Of a stretch of 64,000 bases of DNA, positions 36,246 to 45,634 are shown piece by piece. Positions within the stretch are counted from its first letter, which is position 1. Each line of letters opens with the position of its first letter. The translations under genes and the position numbers were made by a program. The notes under the pieces were generated by a model. It did no database searches and was not told the DNA's origin. It worked only from the letters and a program-made list of their open reading frames with translations. Source of the stretch: Clostridia bacterium (GTDB lineage: Bacteria > Bacillota > Clostridia > UMGS1840 > HGM11507); the NCBI GenBank assembly GCA_017414505.1, contig JAFQLQ010000029.1, forward strand, positions 1 through 64,000, written 5' to 3'.

Positions 36246-38873
36246 CTATTTATATAAAATACATATCTGATGTGAATAGTTAAACACAACAACAAAAATA
36301 TCCTTATAGCTTGCGTAGTCTATTCCGTTTGCCATAACAACGTCCGAAGAAATAGAAAAGCTTTCCTTTGTTTTTGTGTTGAACTCAACAAATCTTACAT
36401 TTCTTAAATCGTAGAATCTGTCATAAATTTCCGTTCCGTCCGGTGCAATAACATCGGCTCTTAAAACTCCGTCAGAGAAATTTTTATGTCTTAAACGGCG
36501 TATGGAATAACGGTCGTTATAATACTGATTATCAGTAAAGCTTGCACCGTCAAACACAATGCTTATGTTTTTTATCTTTTCATTAATAAGAACAAAACGT
36601 ATTATATCGCCTTTTTTGGGAATCGGCATTGTAATATTTTTATCGGTAATATGCTTATAAAATTCACCGTTATAATAATAGCTTATTTCGGTTTCAACAT
36701 CGCCGCTCTTTTCATCGTAAAGCTTGATAACATCAGTTACAAGCCCGTAATTTGTCTGTTCGTTAATTGCATACATACCTGTAAAATCTCTGTACATTAC
36801 AAGTACATCCGGCATACCGTTTTCCTTAACATTGAAAACATCGTATTTATAGTTATTGCTGTTTAGTCCGATAGCAAGATTATAAATAATATCGCTTACG
36901 CTCATTATTTCAAACTGCTCGTCGCCGCAGGGCGCCATTCCGGCAACACCCGAAGCCGCAGAAGGAGCAACAAAAATTTTAGTGCTTGCGGCAGGAACAA
37001 ATTCCTTACTGTAGCAAAACGGATAAGAGCTTCCTAAAGTCGGCTTTATTCCTTTATAATTTCGTACAAGCAGATTGTCATAATCGGTTTTTTCACTAAA
37101 ATCCGCTCCCTGACTGTCCTCACAGGTATCAATTGATTTAAGTTTCCCCTCAGTATCGGTTTTATAGCGTATAAGCTGACAATATGTATTGGAATTTGCA
37201 GGATTTACAAACACGCTTTCTGCCTGCTCTGCAGTTTTGGAAACACCGTCAATTACAACCCTGTCCGCAAGGTTCAACGTGCTGATATTTCCGTTTATGT
37301 CCATAAGCTTAATATTAAGAAGCTTATCTACTTTTTTATCGTTTTTCTTAGCCGCCATAACAAAGCCGTAAACATAATCACTGCTTTCGGCAGTAACAAA
37401 AATCAGCTTGTTATTTTCATCGGCATAGAAATTATATGTTCCTCCAATTGACAAGGAAGAAAATTTCGCTTTCATTTTTTCGGAATACAGATATTCTGTT
37501 CCGTCAATATTTATAAAATCGTCGCCTTTTGCCGAAACTGTTCCCGAAATACGGTTGTCAATCACATAAACACAAATATATCCCATATCCGCAGAGGCTG
37601 AGTATTTAAGGAATGCTCCGGCTTCAATTTCCGCAGGAGAGATTTTTCTTTTATCCTTTCCGGAAAGAACATAAACATCCGAACACACAAAGTCCTCATC
37701 CAGCTTAATGGTTGTGTTGTTAGCAGAATCGGAAAATACAAGATTAGCAAGATTTTTACTATTAACAAGCATATAGCTGTATTCTGTAATGCTAAGAACA
37801 TCGCATATATCGTCGTTATCGTTATCTATAAGGGTAACTTTTCCGTCTTTTCCCATAAAATCAACATCCGAAATTTTTCCTGAAACACCGTTTATAAGCA
37901 GTGAAAAATCGTTGTCAAGCTTAAGCTTTACTCTTTTCTCATTTTTTCCGTCATATAAAACACTAAAATTGGAAATTTCGGGAAAAAGAGTAAAATCAAT
38001 CTCTGTAAAGTTGTTTTTATAAGGATAAGCGTATTTTATTTTATCATCGGTATCGGCAAACGCAACAACATTCTGTCCTATAAAGTCACGCATTTTTGAA
38101 TTTTCATCAAGATACATAACACCGTTGATAAAGGCTCTGCCTTTATTAATAACGGTTCCCGTTTCACTTAAATCCGCAACATCTGTTTTTGTAACAATAC
38201 CAAAAACCGGCTTAAGTCCATAAAGTGTTTCCGCAAATGTAATTCCCGTTTTTTTATAGGTATATTCAGGCTCTGAGCCGTTGTTGAAGGTTACGGAATC
38301 AATTTCAACACCTTCCGCAACAAGAGCATTAAAGAACATCTTTTTTATTTCGGAAAAATTCACGGAACCGTCTTTGTTATCTTTAACACCTTTGGTAATA
38401 TCAAGTGAATTTGCTATTCTGAAGCTTTCGGTCATTTCTGTTCCCGAAGATTCGTACTCTATATCATAACCGATGGCACGAACAAGCATAATAGCCGCCT
38501 GTGTCACCGTAACATTTTCGCTTTTATTGAACACACCCTGCGAAGTGCCTTTTAAAATTCCTTTTTCCTTTAAAAATGCGATTTCATAACCGCCGTCATC
38601 ATAATAGGCAACATCGGAAAAGGGACTTTCAGTATAAATGTCTCTTTCCACATCAAAGCCTATGAGTAAAGCCAGTGCTTTGGCAAAATCAAGTCTTGAT
38701 AAGGGTGCATTGTCGCTTAATCTTAATTCGGAAAATCCGAAATTTTCAAGAAAATCAAGATACTCATAGCTGTTTTCGTATTTTATCGGCTCTGCCTTTA
38801 AAGGCTCGGCATAAGCAGTTACAAACTGACACATTAAAAGTGCGCCAAGCAATAACGCAAGTATTTTCTTCAT
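36246..38873 (-). CDS. Large secreted protein with N-terminal SLH repeats (second gene of SLH pair B)
   Basis: An 875-residue protein with signal peptide 1-22. Two SLH-like repeats lie at about 35-78 and 79-135 (PLSRLDFAKALALLIG and VTVTQAAIMLVRAIGYD). The rest is beta-rich with no recognised family. It matches the 892-residue protein at 13875-16553 in length, SLH layout and spaced motifs such as the GLMYNYPDYTFG-like region versus LNSNNYKYDVFN, so the two are old paralogues rather than a recent copy. It starts 13 bases after the partner gene with AGGAGGG upstream. It ends the cluster B operon at a strong terminator. A scaffold or wall-organising role is inferred from SLH and genomic pairing. 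Confidence 0.78.
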   Translation of the reverse strand: MKKILALLLGALLMCQFVTAYAEPLKAEPIKYENSYEYLDFLENFGFSELRLSDNAPLSRLDFAKALALLIGFDVERDIYTESPFSDVAYYDDGGYEIAFLKEKGILKGTSQGVFNKSENVTVTQAAIMLVRAIGYDIEYESSGTEMTESFRIANSLDITKGVKDNKDGSVNFSEIKKMFFNALVAEGVEIDSVTFNNGSEPEYTYKKTGITFAETLYGLKPVFGIVTKTDVADLSETGTVINKGRAFINGVMYLDENSKMRDFIGQNVVAFADTDDKIKYAYPYKNNFTEIDFTLFPEISNFSVLYDGKNEKRVKLKLDNDFSLLINGVSGKISDVDFMGKDGKVTLIDNDNDDICDVLSITEYSYMLVNSKNLANLVFSDSANNTTIKLDEDFVCSDVYVLSGKDKRKISPAEIEAGAFLKYSASADMGYICVYVIDNRISGTVSAKGDDFINIDGTEYLYSEKMKAKFSSLSIGGTYNFYADENNKLIFVTAESSDYVYGFVMAAKKNDKKVDKLLNIKLMDINGNISTLNLADRVVIDGVSKTAEQAESVFVNPANSNTYCQLIRYKTDTEGKLKSIDTCEDSQGADFSEKTDYDNLLVRNYKGIKPTLGSSYPFCYSKEFVPAASTKIFVAPSAASGVAGMAPCGDEQFEIMSVSDIIYNLAIGLNSNNYKYDVFNVKENGMPDVLVMYRDFTGMYAINEQTNYGLVTDVIKLYDEKSGDVETEISYYYNGEFYKHITDKNITMPIPKKGDIIRFVLINEKIKNISIVFDGASFTDNQYYNDRYSIRRLRHKNFSDGVLRADVIAPDGTEIYDRFYDLRNVRFVEFNTKTKESFSISSDVVMANGIDYASYKDIFVVVFNYSHQICILYK

Positions 38874-38886
38874 AATGCCACCCTCC

Positions 38887-40437
38887 TTACTTTAAGTATG
38901 AATTCATTGTGTTGTAAATAAGAACCGCCGCCGAAGCACGGTCTATATAATTTTGGGGTGCGAAAAGGCTGTCGCCCACACCTTTTATAATTTTGTTTGC
39001 GGCAAGAGCTGAAACTGCAGTTTTTGCGTATTCTGCAATGTTTTCATCATCACCAAAATAGTATGTACCCTCAAGCTCGTTTCCTGCAGTCTTAAGTGCA
39101 CGGAAAATCATAACTGCCGCATCCTGACGGGTTACATTTTCTTCCGGGAAAAAGTTTTCCCCGTCGCCAAGTATAATTCCTGCATAGGCGCAAGCCGAAA
39201 CATAGGGCTTGTACCAGCTGTTTTCAGCAACATCGTTAAAACTGCCGTTTCCTGAAGTCAGGTTGAAAATTCCGGTAATAAGCTTTGCAAATTCTGCTCT
39301 TGTTATGCTTCTTCCAGGAGCAAAAGCTTTTTCTGAAACTCCGGATATAATGCCTTTTTCTTTCAGTGCGTAAACAGCATCCTGCGCCCATAAATAGTGG
39401 TCAAGGTCTTCAAATTTAAAAACCTCGAAGCTTTCGCTTATGTTCTCAGAAACAGACGGTGCAACTGAAAATCCTCCGCCTCCTCCTGATGAAGAGCCTC
39501 CGCCACCTCCGCCTGTGCCGGGAAGGATAACCGGAGTGTTCAATGCCGCTTTTGCTTCGTTAAAGCAACGAACAACCTCGGCTGCTGAAGTAAATTCGTT
39601 TCTTTTATCCATCATAATTTCCGCTATTTTATTTATCTGAGAATCGTGCTGATTAATACCGGGAACAATTCCGCTTGATAAAATTTCTGCAAGCTCTGTC
39701 CAATGCTCCACATCATAGCAGGTTACTGCAATTTTCTTATCATTATACTGTTCGTCAAAGGTTTTTTCGGTATAATTAAGCTCTGATAACAGCGATACCA
39801 TTTTAGCAACCCCGGCATCGGAGAAACCGGCAAAATCAGTTGTTAAGTCGGCTGAAAACAAATTGTCGTTATCAGTAAGAAGCTTTGCTCCGCCCTCTTT
39901 TTTGTTAAGAGAATCAAGCACAGAAGCGTATTTAAGCTTATTTGAAAAATCAGCCGCATTTAAAAACGGTAATCGTGTATAAAGAATATCTGCAACAGGC
40001 TTGGTTACTTCTCCGTCGCCAAGTCCGAGAAGAAGTGAATTTGCGTTTATCTTTGAATGTAAATCGGAAGCAGAAGTTACTGCAAGCGTGCTTACAAATT
40101 CGCTTCTTTCCGATACATCAACGTAGGTAAATGTTCCTGCATTTTCTCCGTTTATCAGTACAGAATAAACCTTTCCGTTCATATCTTTGGAATCGGGTGT
40201 TAACGGAACTGAAACTATATAATCGCCAACATTTTCAAACACTCCTAAATAAACCGGTTTGTTGGATAAAGAAACCGCTTCTTCCCCCTCTTTAACCGCA
40301 ACGCTGAAAGCCTTTGTACTGTTGCCTTTTACAGTAACAGTATAGGTATTTTCATCGTATGAAAAAGTGTTTTCCGCAGCATAAACGCCGGAAAAAGCAA
40401 GTAATCCTGTAATAATAAAACATAGTATTTTTTTCAT
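38887..40437 (-). CDS. Secreted protein with Gly-rich linker and three C-terminal SLH repeats (first gene of SLH pair B)
   Basis: A 516-residue protein: signal peptide 1-21, an N-terminal beta region about 22-110, a helical region about 115-300, a Gly/Ser linker at 306-322, and three SLH repeats at about 341-516 (ITRAEFAKLITGIF, VTRQDAAVMIFRAL, IDRASAAVLIYNTM). It has the same order of parts as 16550-18259 but is well diverged, with conserved spacing of linker and SLH block. The start follows AAAGGAG. It lies downstream of the laminin-G-module genes and upstream of its large SLH partner. The SLH repeats should attach it to the wall; the N-terminal function is unknown. Confidence 0.82.
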   Translation of the reverse strand: MKKILCFIITGLLAFSGVYAAENTFSYDENTYTVTVKGNSTKAFSVAVKEGEEAVSLSNKPVYLGVFENVGDYIVSVPLTPDSKDMNGKVYSVLINGENAGTFTYVDVSERSEFVSTLAVTSASDLHSKINANSLLLGLGDGEVTKPVADILYTRLPFLNAADFSNKLKYASVLDSLNKKEGGAKLLTDNDNLFSADLTTDFAGFSDAGVAKMVSLLSELNYTEKTFDEQYNDKKIAVTCYDVEHWTELAEILSSGIVPGINQHDSQINKIAEIMMDKRNEFTSAAEVVRCFNEAKAALNTPVILPGTGGGGGGSSSGGGGGFSVAPSVSENISESFEVFKFEDLDHYLWAQDAVYALKEKGIISGVSEKAFAPGRSITRAEFAKLITGIFNLTSGNGSFNDVAENSWYKPYVSACAYAGIILGDGENFFPEENVTRQDAAVMIFRALKTAGNELEGTYYFGDDENIAEYAKTAVSALAANKIIKGVGDSLFAPQNYIDRASAAVLIYNTMNSYLK

Positions 40438-40484
40438 AGTGTTAACTCCTTTTTAAGTGCCAAACCTCAGGAACATTTTGTAAT

Positions 40485-40514
40485 GAATATGGGGAAATAA
40501 AATTCCCCATATTC
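40485..40514. terminator. Inverted repeat after the laminin-G-module gene
   Basis: A perfect 12-bp inverted repeat (GAATATGGGGAA/TTCCCCATATTC, six-base loop) follows the stop at 40525. There is no long T tract, so it may be a weak terminator or a processing hairpin between lyase genes and SLH pair B. Confidence 0.5.
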
Positions 40515-40524
40515 TTAATTAATT

Positions 40525-43185
40525 CTACTTAACCGCATTAACAAATACGGGAGACAAATTGCTCATATCCCACATATAAGCAACAACTTTTCCGCCATCG
40601 GTTGCGGAGCTTAGAGTTGCAGTTTTTGTATATAAGCCGTAAACATCGTTATCATTTGCACCACTAAATACTGAAATATTTTCCAGTTCGTCATCTGCAT
40701 TGTAGTAAGCACAAATCAATTTTGTTGTATCGGAAACAGTTTTTTCTGTCATAGCGCTTACGGTATTAACCGAAGATGTGAAAGCATCAACAACGTTGCT
40801 ATCCTTAATACAACCATCCACAGCATTGTAATCATCAGAATTTGCAAGATAAGGAACATCGGTTTCATAAACAGTAAAGTTTTTGCTTACAAGCTCTGTC
40901 CAGAAAGTGAAAATTCTGCTGGAGGCAAAATATTTAAACGGCTGATTTAAAATATTCAACGGAATATTTTCTTTAGCAAGAGCACCATCCAGATATACAT
41001 CGTATGTTCTGCCGGCTCTGTCAACTATATAAGAAATTCTTGTATATTTACCCTGAAGCAGATTTTTGCATAAGTCTACCTTATACGATACCTGCTCGCC
41101 CTGTTCGTTTACTTCATAGGCAAAAGCCTTAAGACTTAAATCTCTGTCTGCAAAAATCAGAGTGTGGTTGAGATCCTTTGCACCATCCCAGCTGTTATAG
41201 CTCATAATGTTTGCATTAACATAATCTTCGGGACATGCATTGTCTTCAAGCCACGGTGAATATACGCTTATTTCTGCAACAAGGTAATTCTTAGAAAGAG
41301 TGATGGGGTTGTACGGACCGTATCTTAAATTTTTACCCTTATCGGTACCCATATTCAAAGCAGCTTTTTCGCCGTCAACATCCTCTGTAATCCAAACTGA
41401 ATCCTCTTCTGTTCCCTGATTGGTGTAATACTGAACAAGTCCGGGATAGGATTCTGTAGCAGGAGCTACCATATGTCTGCCGTTTTCGTCAAGTTCGGCT
41501 AAGCTGAAATCAGATTTGGCAATAAGATTGCTTGTAACTGTTTTTGCTGTAATATCAAAGCTTTCAAAAACGGGTTCTTCACCGGCTATAATAAATCCGT
41601 TATCAGATGGAACTCCTGTTTCTGTGATACATCCTGAATATTTAGCGTATTCGGATTTTTCAGCTAAAGCCGCCTTATCGCTTTCATACATAATGAAATC
41701 TTTAATGTTCATTGTATTCATATAATATCTGTAAACTTCACTACGGTATGTTTTTGAATCATCAAAGGTATAGGGAATTTTACGTGCTGCAATTTCACCG
41801 TCTACATATACATCATATGTGTTATTATCACGGTCAAACATTGCGGAAATTTTTACATATGTACCTGCTGCCGGGAATTTCTTTCCTGTTGAAACGGCTT
41901 TTCCGTTATTATCCAAAGCATATATAATACTGTCATGGTCAACGTAAATAATCTTTGTACCTGTCTGATTGGAATATGTCCAGCTCATAAGGTCGGCAAG
42001 AAGTGAGCCCTCCGGTACAGTTCCGTTATTTGCCACAAGACCGAATTTTCCTTCAATTGTGAAATATCTTTTTGTTATAGGCAAATCAAGACCAAATGTA
42101 CCGAATCTTACTCTTCTTCCTACATTACTTCCTACCATCTGAATACATTTATCGCCTTCGCTGTCGGTTTTTACAATTACACCGTCAGACGCACTTCCGT
42201 TATTTACACCCCATCTTACAATACCGGGTGCAGGAAGAGTATACGAATCCCCTGATGTAAGAACCGTTTCGTCTGCAATATTGCTTACATCCAGCTTTGC
42301 ATAAACATAAGAATTCTTTTTAGCTTCTGTAAATACATCGTCCGCCGCAACTGTGAAAGGATATGAGGAAGAAACTGCAGGTTCTGTAATACATCCTGTA
42401 AGTGATGCATATTCTGCATTCTCTGCAATAGCAGGTTTGTCACATTCGTAGCTTACAAAGCTCTTAACGTACATATTTTCAAGCCAGAACAGGTACGCAC
42501 TGCTACTGTAAAAGGCACTGTCGTCAAATTCAGTAAAGTTGTATTTAATGTCAGTAGCTGCAATCTTATCGTCAATACATACTGTATAAGTATCAGCTTC
42601 ACGGTCAAAAATCATAGTAATTTTATTATAACCGCTGCCACGTGTCTGAGAAATAACATCGGTAAGTGTTATTTTATTTCCGTCGGCATCAATAGCTTTA
42701 TATTTTTTATCCTGGTCGAGGATAAGAAGTGATTGAGATTTTCCCGAAAATGCACCCCAGCTCATAATATTTGCCAAAGGTTGAGAATCAGTTATATTTG
42801 CATTTCCGAATGTATATACACCGAATTCACCCTGAAGCACAAGATATTTTTTTGAAAGAGGCATATTACTGAAAGAGCCGAATTTAACAGTTCTTCCCAG
42901 GTTGCCGTACATACGCAGAACTTTATCTCCGTTTGAATCTGTTACCGGAACAACACCGTTGTATTCACTTCCTCCGTTAGATACACCGTATCTTACAATA
43001 CCGGGTGCAGGAAGTGTCTGCATATCTCCTCCGGGAAGTGCAGTATTTAATGTTTTTTCGCTTATATCCAATTTTGATATCAGATATGCATTATCTGTTT
43101 CTGCCGCAGTTACGCCCACCGCAACTACGCTCATCAGCATTAACACAGATAAAATCAATGCTGATATTTTTTTGATTTTTTTCAT
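40525..43185 (-). CDS. Secreted protein with three laminin-G-like repeats
   Basis: An 886-residue protein with signal peptide 1-28. Three homologous modules of about 235 residues lie at 33-270, 292-525 and 553-790. Each begins with a PAPGIVRWGVNNG-type strand, has a central IMSW or LMSW motif and a FDR(E/D)xxTY strand, and ends in (Y)E(S/C)DKxAxAE. The fold is probably a concanavalin-A/laminin-G beta sandwich. The first two modules are most alike. A fourth relative is in the next gene upstream (43213-45621, residues 477-695). The C-terminal 75 residues form the small domain ending VVAYMWDMSNLSPV shared with other proteins here. No catalytic residues are evident; carbohydrate binding is the best inference. 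ATG 43185 has AGGAGGA upstream. Confidence 0.75.
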   Translation of the reverse strand: MKKIKKISALILSVLMLMSVVAVGVTAAETDNAYLISKLDISEKTLNTALPGGDMQTLPAPGIVRYGVSNGGSEYNGVVPVTDSNGDKVLRMYGNLGRTVKFGSFSNMPLSKKYLVLQGEFGVYTFGNANITDSQPLANIMSWGAFSGKSQSLLILDQDKKYKAIDADGNKITLTDVISQTRGSGYNKITMIFDREADTYTVCIDDKIAATDIKYNFTEFDDSAFYSSSAYLFWLENMYVKSFVSYECDKPAIAENAEYASLTGCITEPAVSSSYPFTVAADDVFTEAKKNSYVYAKLDVSNIADETVLTSGDSYTLPAPGIVRWGVNNGSASDGVIVKTDSEGDKCIQMVGSNVGRRVRFGTFGLDLPITKRYFTIEGKFGLVANNGTVPEGSLLADLMSWTYSNQTGTKIIYVDHDSIIYALDNNGKAVSTGKKFPAAGTYVKISAMFDRDNNTYDVYVDGEIAARKIPYTFDDSKTYRSEVYRYYMNTMNIKDFIMYESDKAALAEKSEYAKYSGCITETGVPSDNGFIIAGEEPVFESFDITAKTVTSNLIAKSDFSLAELDENGRHMVAPATESYPGLVQYYTNQGTEEDSVWITEDVDGEKAALNMGTDKGKNLRYGPYNPITLSKNYLVAEISVYSPWLEDNACPEDYVNANIMSYNSWDGAKDLNHTLIFADRDLSLKAFAYEVNEQGEQVSYKVDLCKNLLQGKYTRISYIVDRAGRTYDVYLDGALAKENIPLNILNQPFKYFASSRIFTFWTELVSKNFTVYETDVPYLANSDDYNAVDGCIKDSNVVDAFTSSVNTVSAMTEKTVSDTTKLICAYYNADDELENISVFSGANDNDVYGLYTKTATLSSATDGGKVVAYMWDMSNLSPVFVNAVK

Positions 43186-43212
43186 AATTTTTTCCTCCTG
43201 AATTTTTTTATT

Positions 43213-45621
43213 TTAGTTGGCAGGGCAAGTACCCGAAACCAATTTGTTGCCTGTAGCATCATTGGGGTTTATCATATATATTTCAACACTTTCTTCATTT
43301 CCCCTCTGAATAAACACGCTATATTCAAACGCTGTGTTATCATCGTTTATTTGCATATTGTAAGGTATTTCCACCTCGTTTGAAAAGCCGTTGTAATTAT
43401 ATTTGCAGATTAGCTTTGTTCCTTCGGGAACACGTCTGCCCATTGTTATATCAACCATATATCCCGGAATATCAAATTCTTCCGCCTCGCCCTTATCTGC
43501 ATAATCTGCCGGTGAGGCAAAGCTTGCACGGTCGCATTCATATGCTACAAAATCCTTTGTATGAAGCTTTTCAAGCCAGAATCTGAAATTTCCGCTTCTG
43601 TAGAACTTATCATCTGCAAAATCGAGGCTATATGGAATATTTTCAGCCTTTTCAACGCCGTTAATATACGCTGTATATGTATCCTTTTCACGGTCAAAAA
43701 CAAGAGTTATTTTTGTATATGCTCCATCTGCCGCAAGTACATCTGTAAGCTCAATTTTATTTCCCGATGCATCAATTGCTTTCAGCTTTTTGTCCTGATC
43801 GATTATTACAAAGGTTCTGTCTTTTCCGGAGCTTAAGCCCCATGCCATAATATTTGCATAGGGATTTGCATCGTTTGGTGTTGTGCTGCCAAAGCTTGTT
43901 GTAGCAATTTTACATTCCATAACAAAATATCTTTTTGTTATTGTTCTGTCGTATGTATTGGGAACACCAAAAACTCCGAATCTTACAAATCTTCCTTTAT
44001 TTGAGCCAACCTGTTTTATATATTTATCGCCCTCGCTGTCGGTATAAACAATTGCACCGTCTGCAAGACTTCCGCCGGAATTAATTCCCCATCTTATAAT
44101 ACCGGGTGCAGGAAGATTTTCTACATCCCCGGAACCAAGAACCGTTCCGTCTGCAATATTGGTTAAATCCAACCGGAACATTATTTTACTTTCATCACTT
44201 GCCTCAGCAATCGTAACACTGCTTTCAACAGGTGGATTAACGGTAAGCTTTTCGCTTCTTACCTTTGAGAACACATTCATTTGGGAAAGATTATCAAACA
44301 TCCACACATCCACCACATCGCCATCTTCCACATTGGTGAAAATGCAGGATTTGTCTATGGGATATGTTTCGGTATCGGATACGGATATTTCTTCAAAATC
44401 CACATCCTTCATAACTCCGTTTGAATCATAAAGCCCAAGCACAAGAGTTGCATTTACTGTGCCGGGAGTGTTCTTTTTCGCCTCTGCGCTATAGCTGAAC
44501 TCCCCTATTTCAACTCTCATATCCTCGTTTTCAAGCGTCAAATCCGTAACAACGGTATAAAGAACACTAATTTCATCCGATTTAATTATGTAAGCCTTAT
44601 CGGGCATTAAGGAATTTTCCTCAAGCTCATCGGTAAATTCCGCATCGGAATACATTTTAATATCTGCAGATGAAAATTTCCCGTCGGCTTTAAGAATTTT
44701 TAAGTATTCACCCGTAGTTATGCTGCCGTTTTCCCTTACAATTACCGAACCGTCCAAATCGTAAGCGTATTCGGTTTCACGGTAAGCATATCCGCCGTAG
44801 GGAGTTAAATCATCCACGTATCCGTCGGCATCGTAAATTGCAAAGCTGTATAATTTTGCGTTAAGCGAACCGGAAGAATACAAGTCGAAGTTTCTGAAAG
44901 AACCGGAAAAATTCATCCAGTCTACATTCTCCGCCTTACATTCACCGTTAACATAAATACTATAGCTATTGGTATTAAAATCTATAACTGCCGAAAGCTC
45001 AAAAGGTTCACTTCCGATAACTCCAAGCTCAATAATATTGCCGTTATCCGCATCTATCTGACTTTGACCTGATTTATTCCAGGTAAACATCATATTATCA
45101 TGACGTCTTACATGCACAATGCCGCCGCCTATACCTGCTTCACCGCTTCCGTAGCTCATAAGAGTTCCTGCCGGCCAGCGGTTGCCTGAATCACCCGTAG
45201 GTGCGGTATTATATGAAATAATTTCTGATATAACCAGCTTGTTTTTAACATCTGCAGGATTTTTATCAAGGGGCTTGAAACGTATATAATCGCCGTTTGC
45301 ATTATATGCATTTAAGTGCATATAGCTTTTCCCCGATGGCTCCTTGTAAAAGCCTGCAATTTCACTTTTACTTACGTTCCACCAGTGTAAAAATGTCCAT
45401 AGCTTTGTATCAACAAGCGGATATGCGGATATCATCTGCTCTGTTTTTCCGCCCTCCGCAAGTTTTATATTTACACCGTCGGGATAATTTTTTGTATATT
45501 CCGAAAAATCGGTACGGTATAAAAATCTTAAAGTATTTGCTCCGCTATCGGCATTAACCGCAATTACAGGCATAACAAGCACCGTAATTAAAACCGCTGC
45601 AATTAATCTTTTAAAATTCAT
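43213..45621 (-). CDS. Secreted protein mixing two laminin-G-like module types
   Basis: The start at ATG 45621 (802 residues, MNFKRLIAAVLITVLV) has AAAGGAG just upstream; the frame to 45804 would overlap the lyase gene. Signal peptide 1-24. Module type A spans about 32-265 and is very similar to residues 33-270 of the lyase encoded upstream (for example YRTDFSEYTKNYPDGV against YRTDFSEFTENYPDGV). A small beta domain lies at about 365-450 (ending VWMFDNLSQM). Module type B spans 477-695 and matches the repeats of 40525-43185. A final domain covers 725-802. The gene therefore looks like a product of domain shuffling between its two neighbours. Polysaccharide binding is inferred; no enzyme signature is seen. 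Confidence 0.75.
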   Translation of the reverse strand: MNFKRLIAAVLITVLVMPVIAVNADSGANTLRFLYRTDFSEYTKNYPDGVNIKLAEGGKTEQMISAYPLVDTKLWTFLHWWNVSKSEIAGFYKEPSGKSYMHLNAYNANGDYIRFKPLDKNPADVKNKLVISEIISYNTAPTGDSGNRWPAGTLMSYGSGEAGIGGGIVHVRRHDNMMFTWNKSGQSQIDADNGNIIELGVIGSEPFELSAVIDFNTNSYSIYVNGECKAENVDWMNFSGSFRNFDLYSSGSLNAKLYSFAIYDADGYVDDLTPYGGYAYRETEYAYDLDGSVIVRENGSITTGEYLKILKADGKFSSADIKMYSDAEFTDELEENSLMPDKAYIIKSDEISVLYTVVTDLTLENEDMRVEIGEFSYSAEAKKNTPGTVNATLVLGLYDSNGVMKDVDFEEISVSDTETYPIDKSCIFTNVEDGDVVDVWMFDNLSQMNVFSKVRSEKLTVNPPVESSVTIAEASDESKIMFRLDLTNIADGTVLGSGDVENLPAPGIIRWGINSGGSLADGAIVYTDSEGDKYIKQVGSNKGRFVRFGVFGVPNTYDRTITKRYFVMECKIATTSFGSTTPNDANPYANIMAWGLSSGKDRTFVIIDQDKKLKAIDASGNKIELTDVLAADGAYTKITLVFDREKDTYTAYINGVEKAENIPYSLDFADDKFYRSGNFRFWLEKLHTKDFVAYECDRASFASPADYADKGEAEEFDIPGYMVDITMGRRVPEGTKLICKYNYNGFSNEVEIPYNMQINDDNTAFEYSVFIQRGNEESVEIYMINPNDATGNKLVSGTCPAN

Positions 45622-45634
45622 TTTGTCACTCCTT

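Noticed and set aside
39440..39640. Plus-strand proline-rich frame
   Set aside because: It is the complement of the Gly-rich linker coding sequence of 38887-40437; the proline run is an antisense effect.
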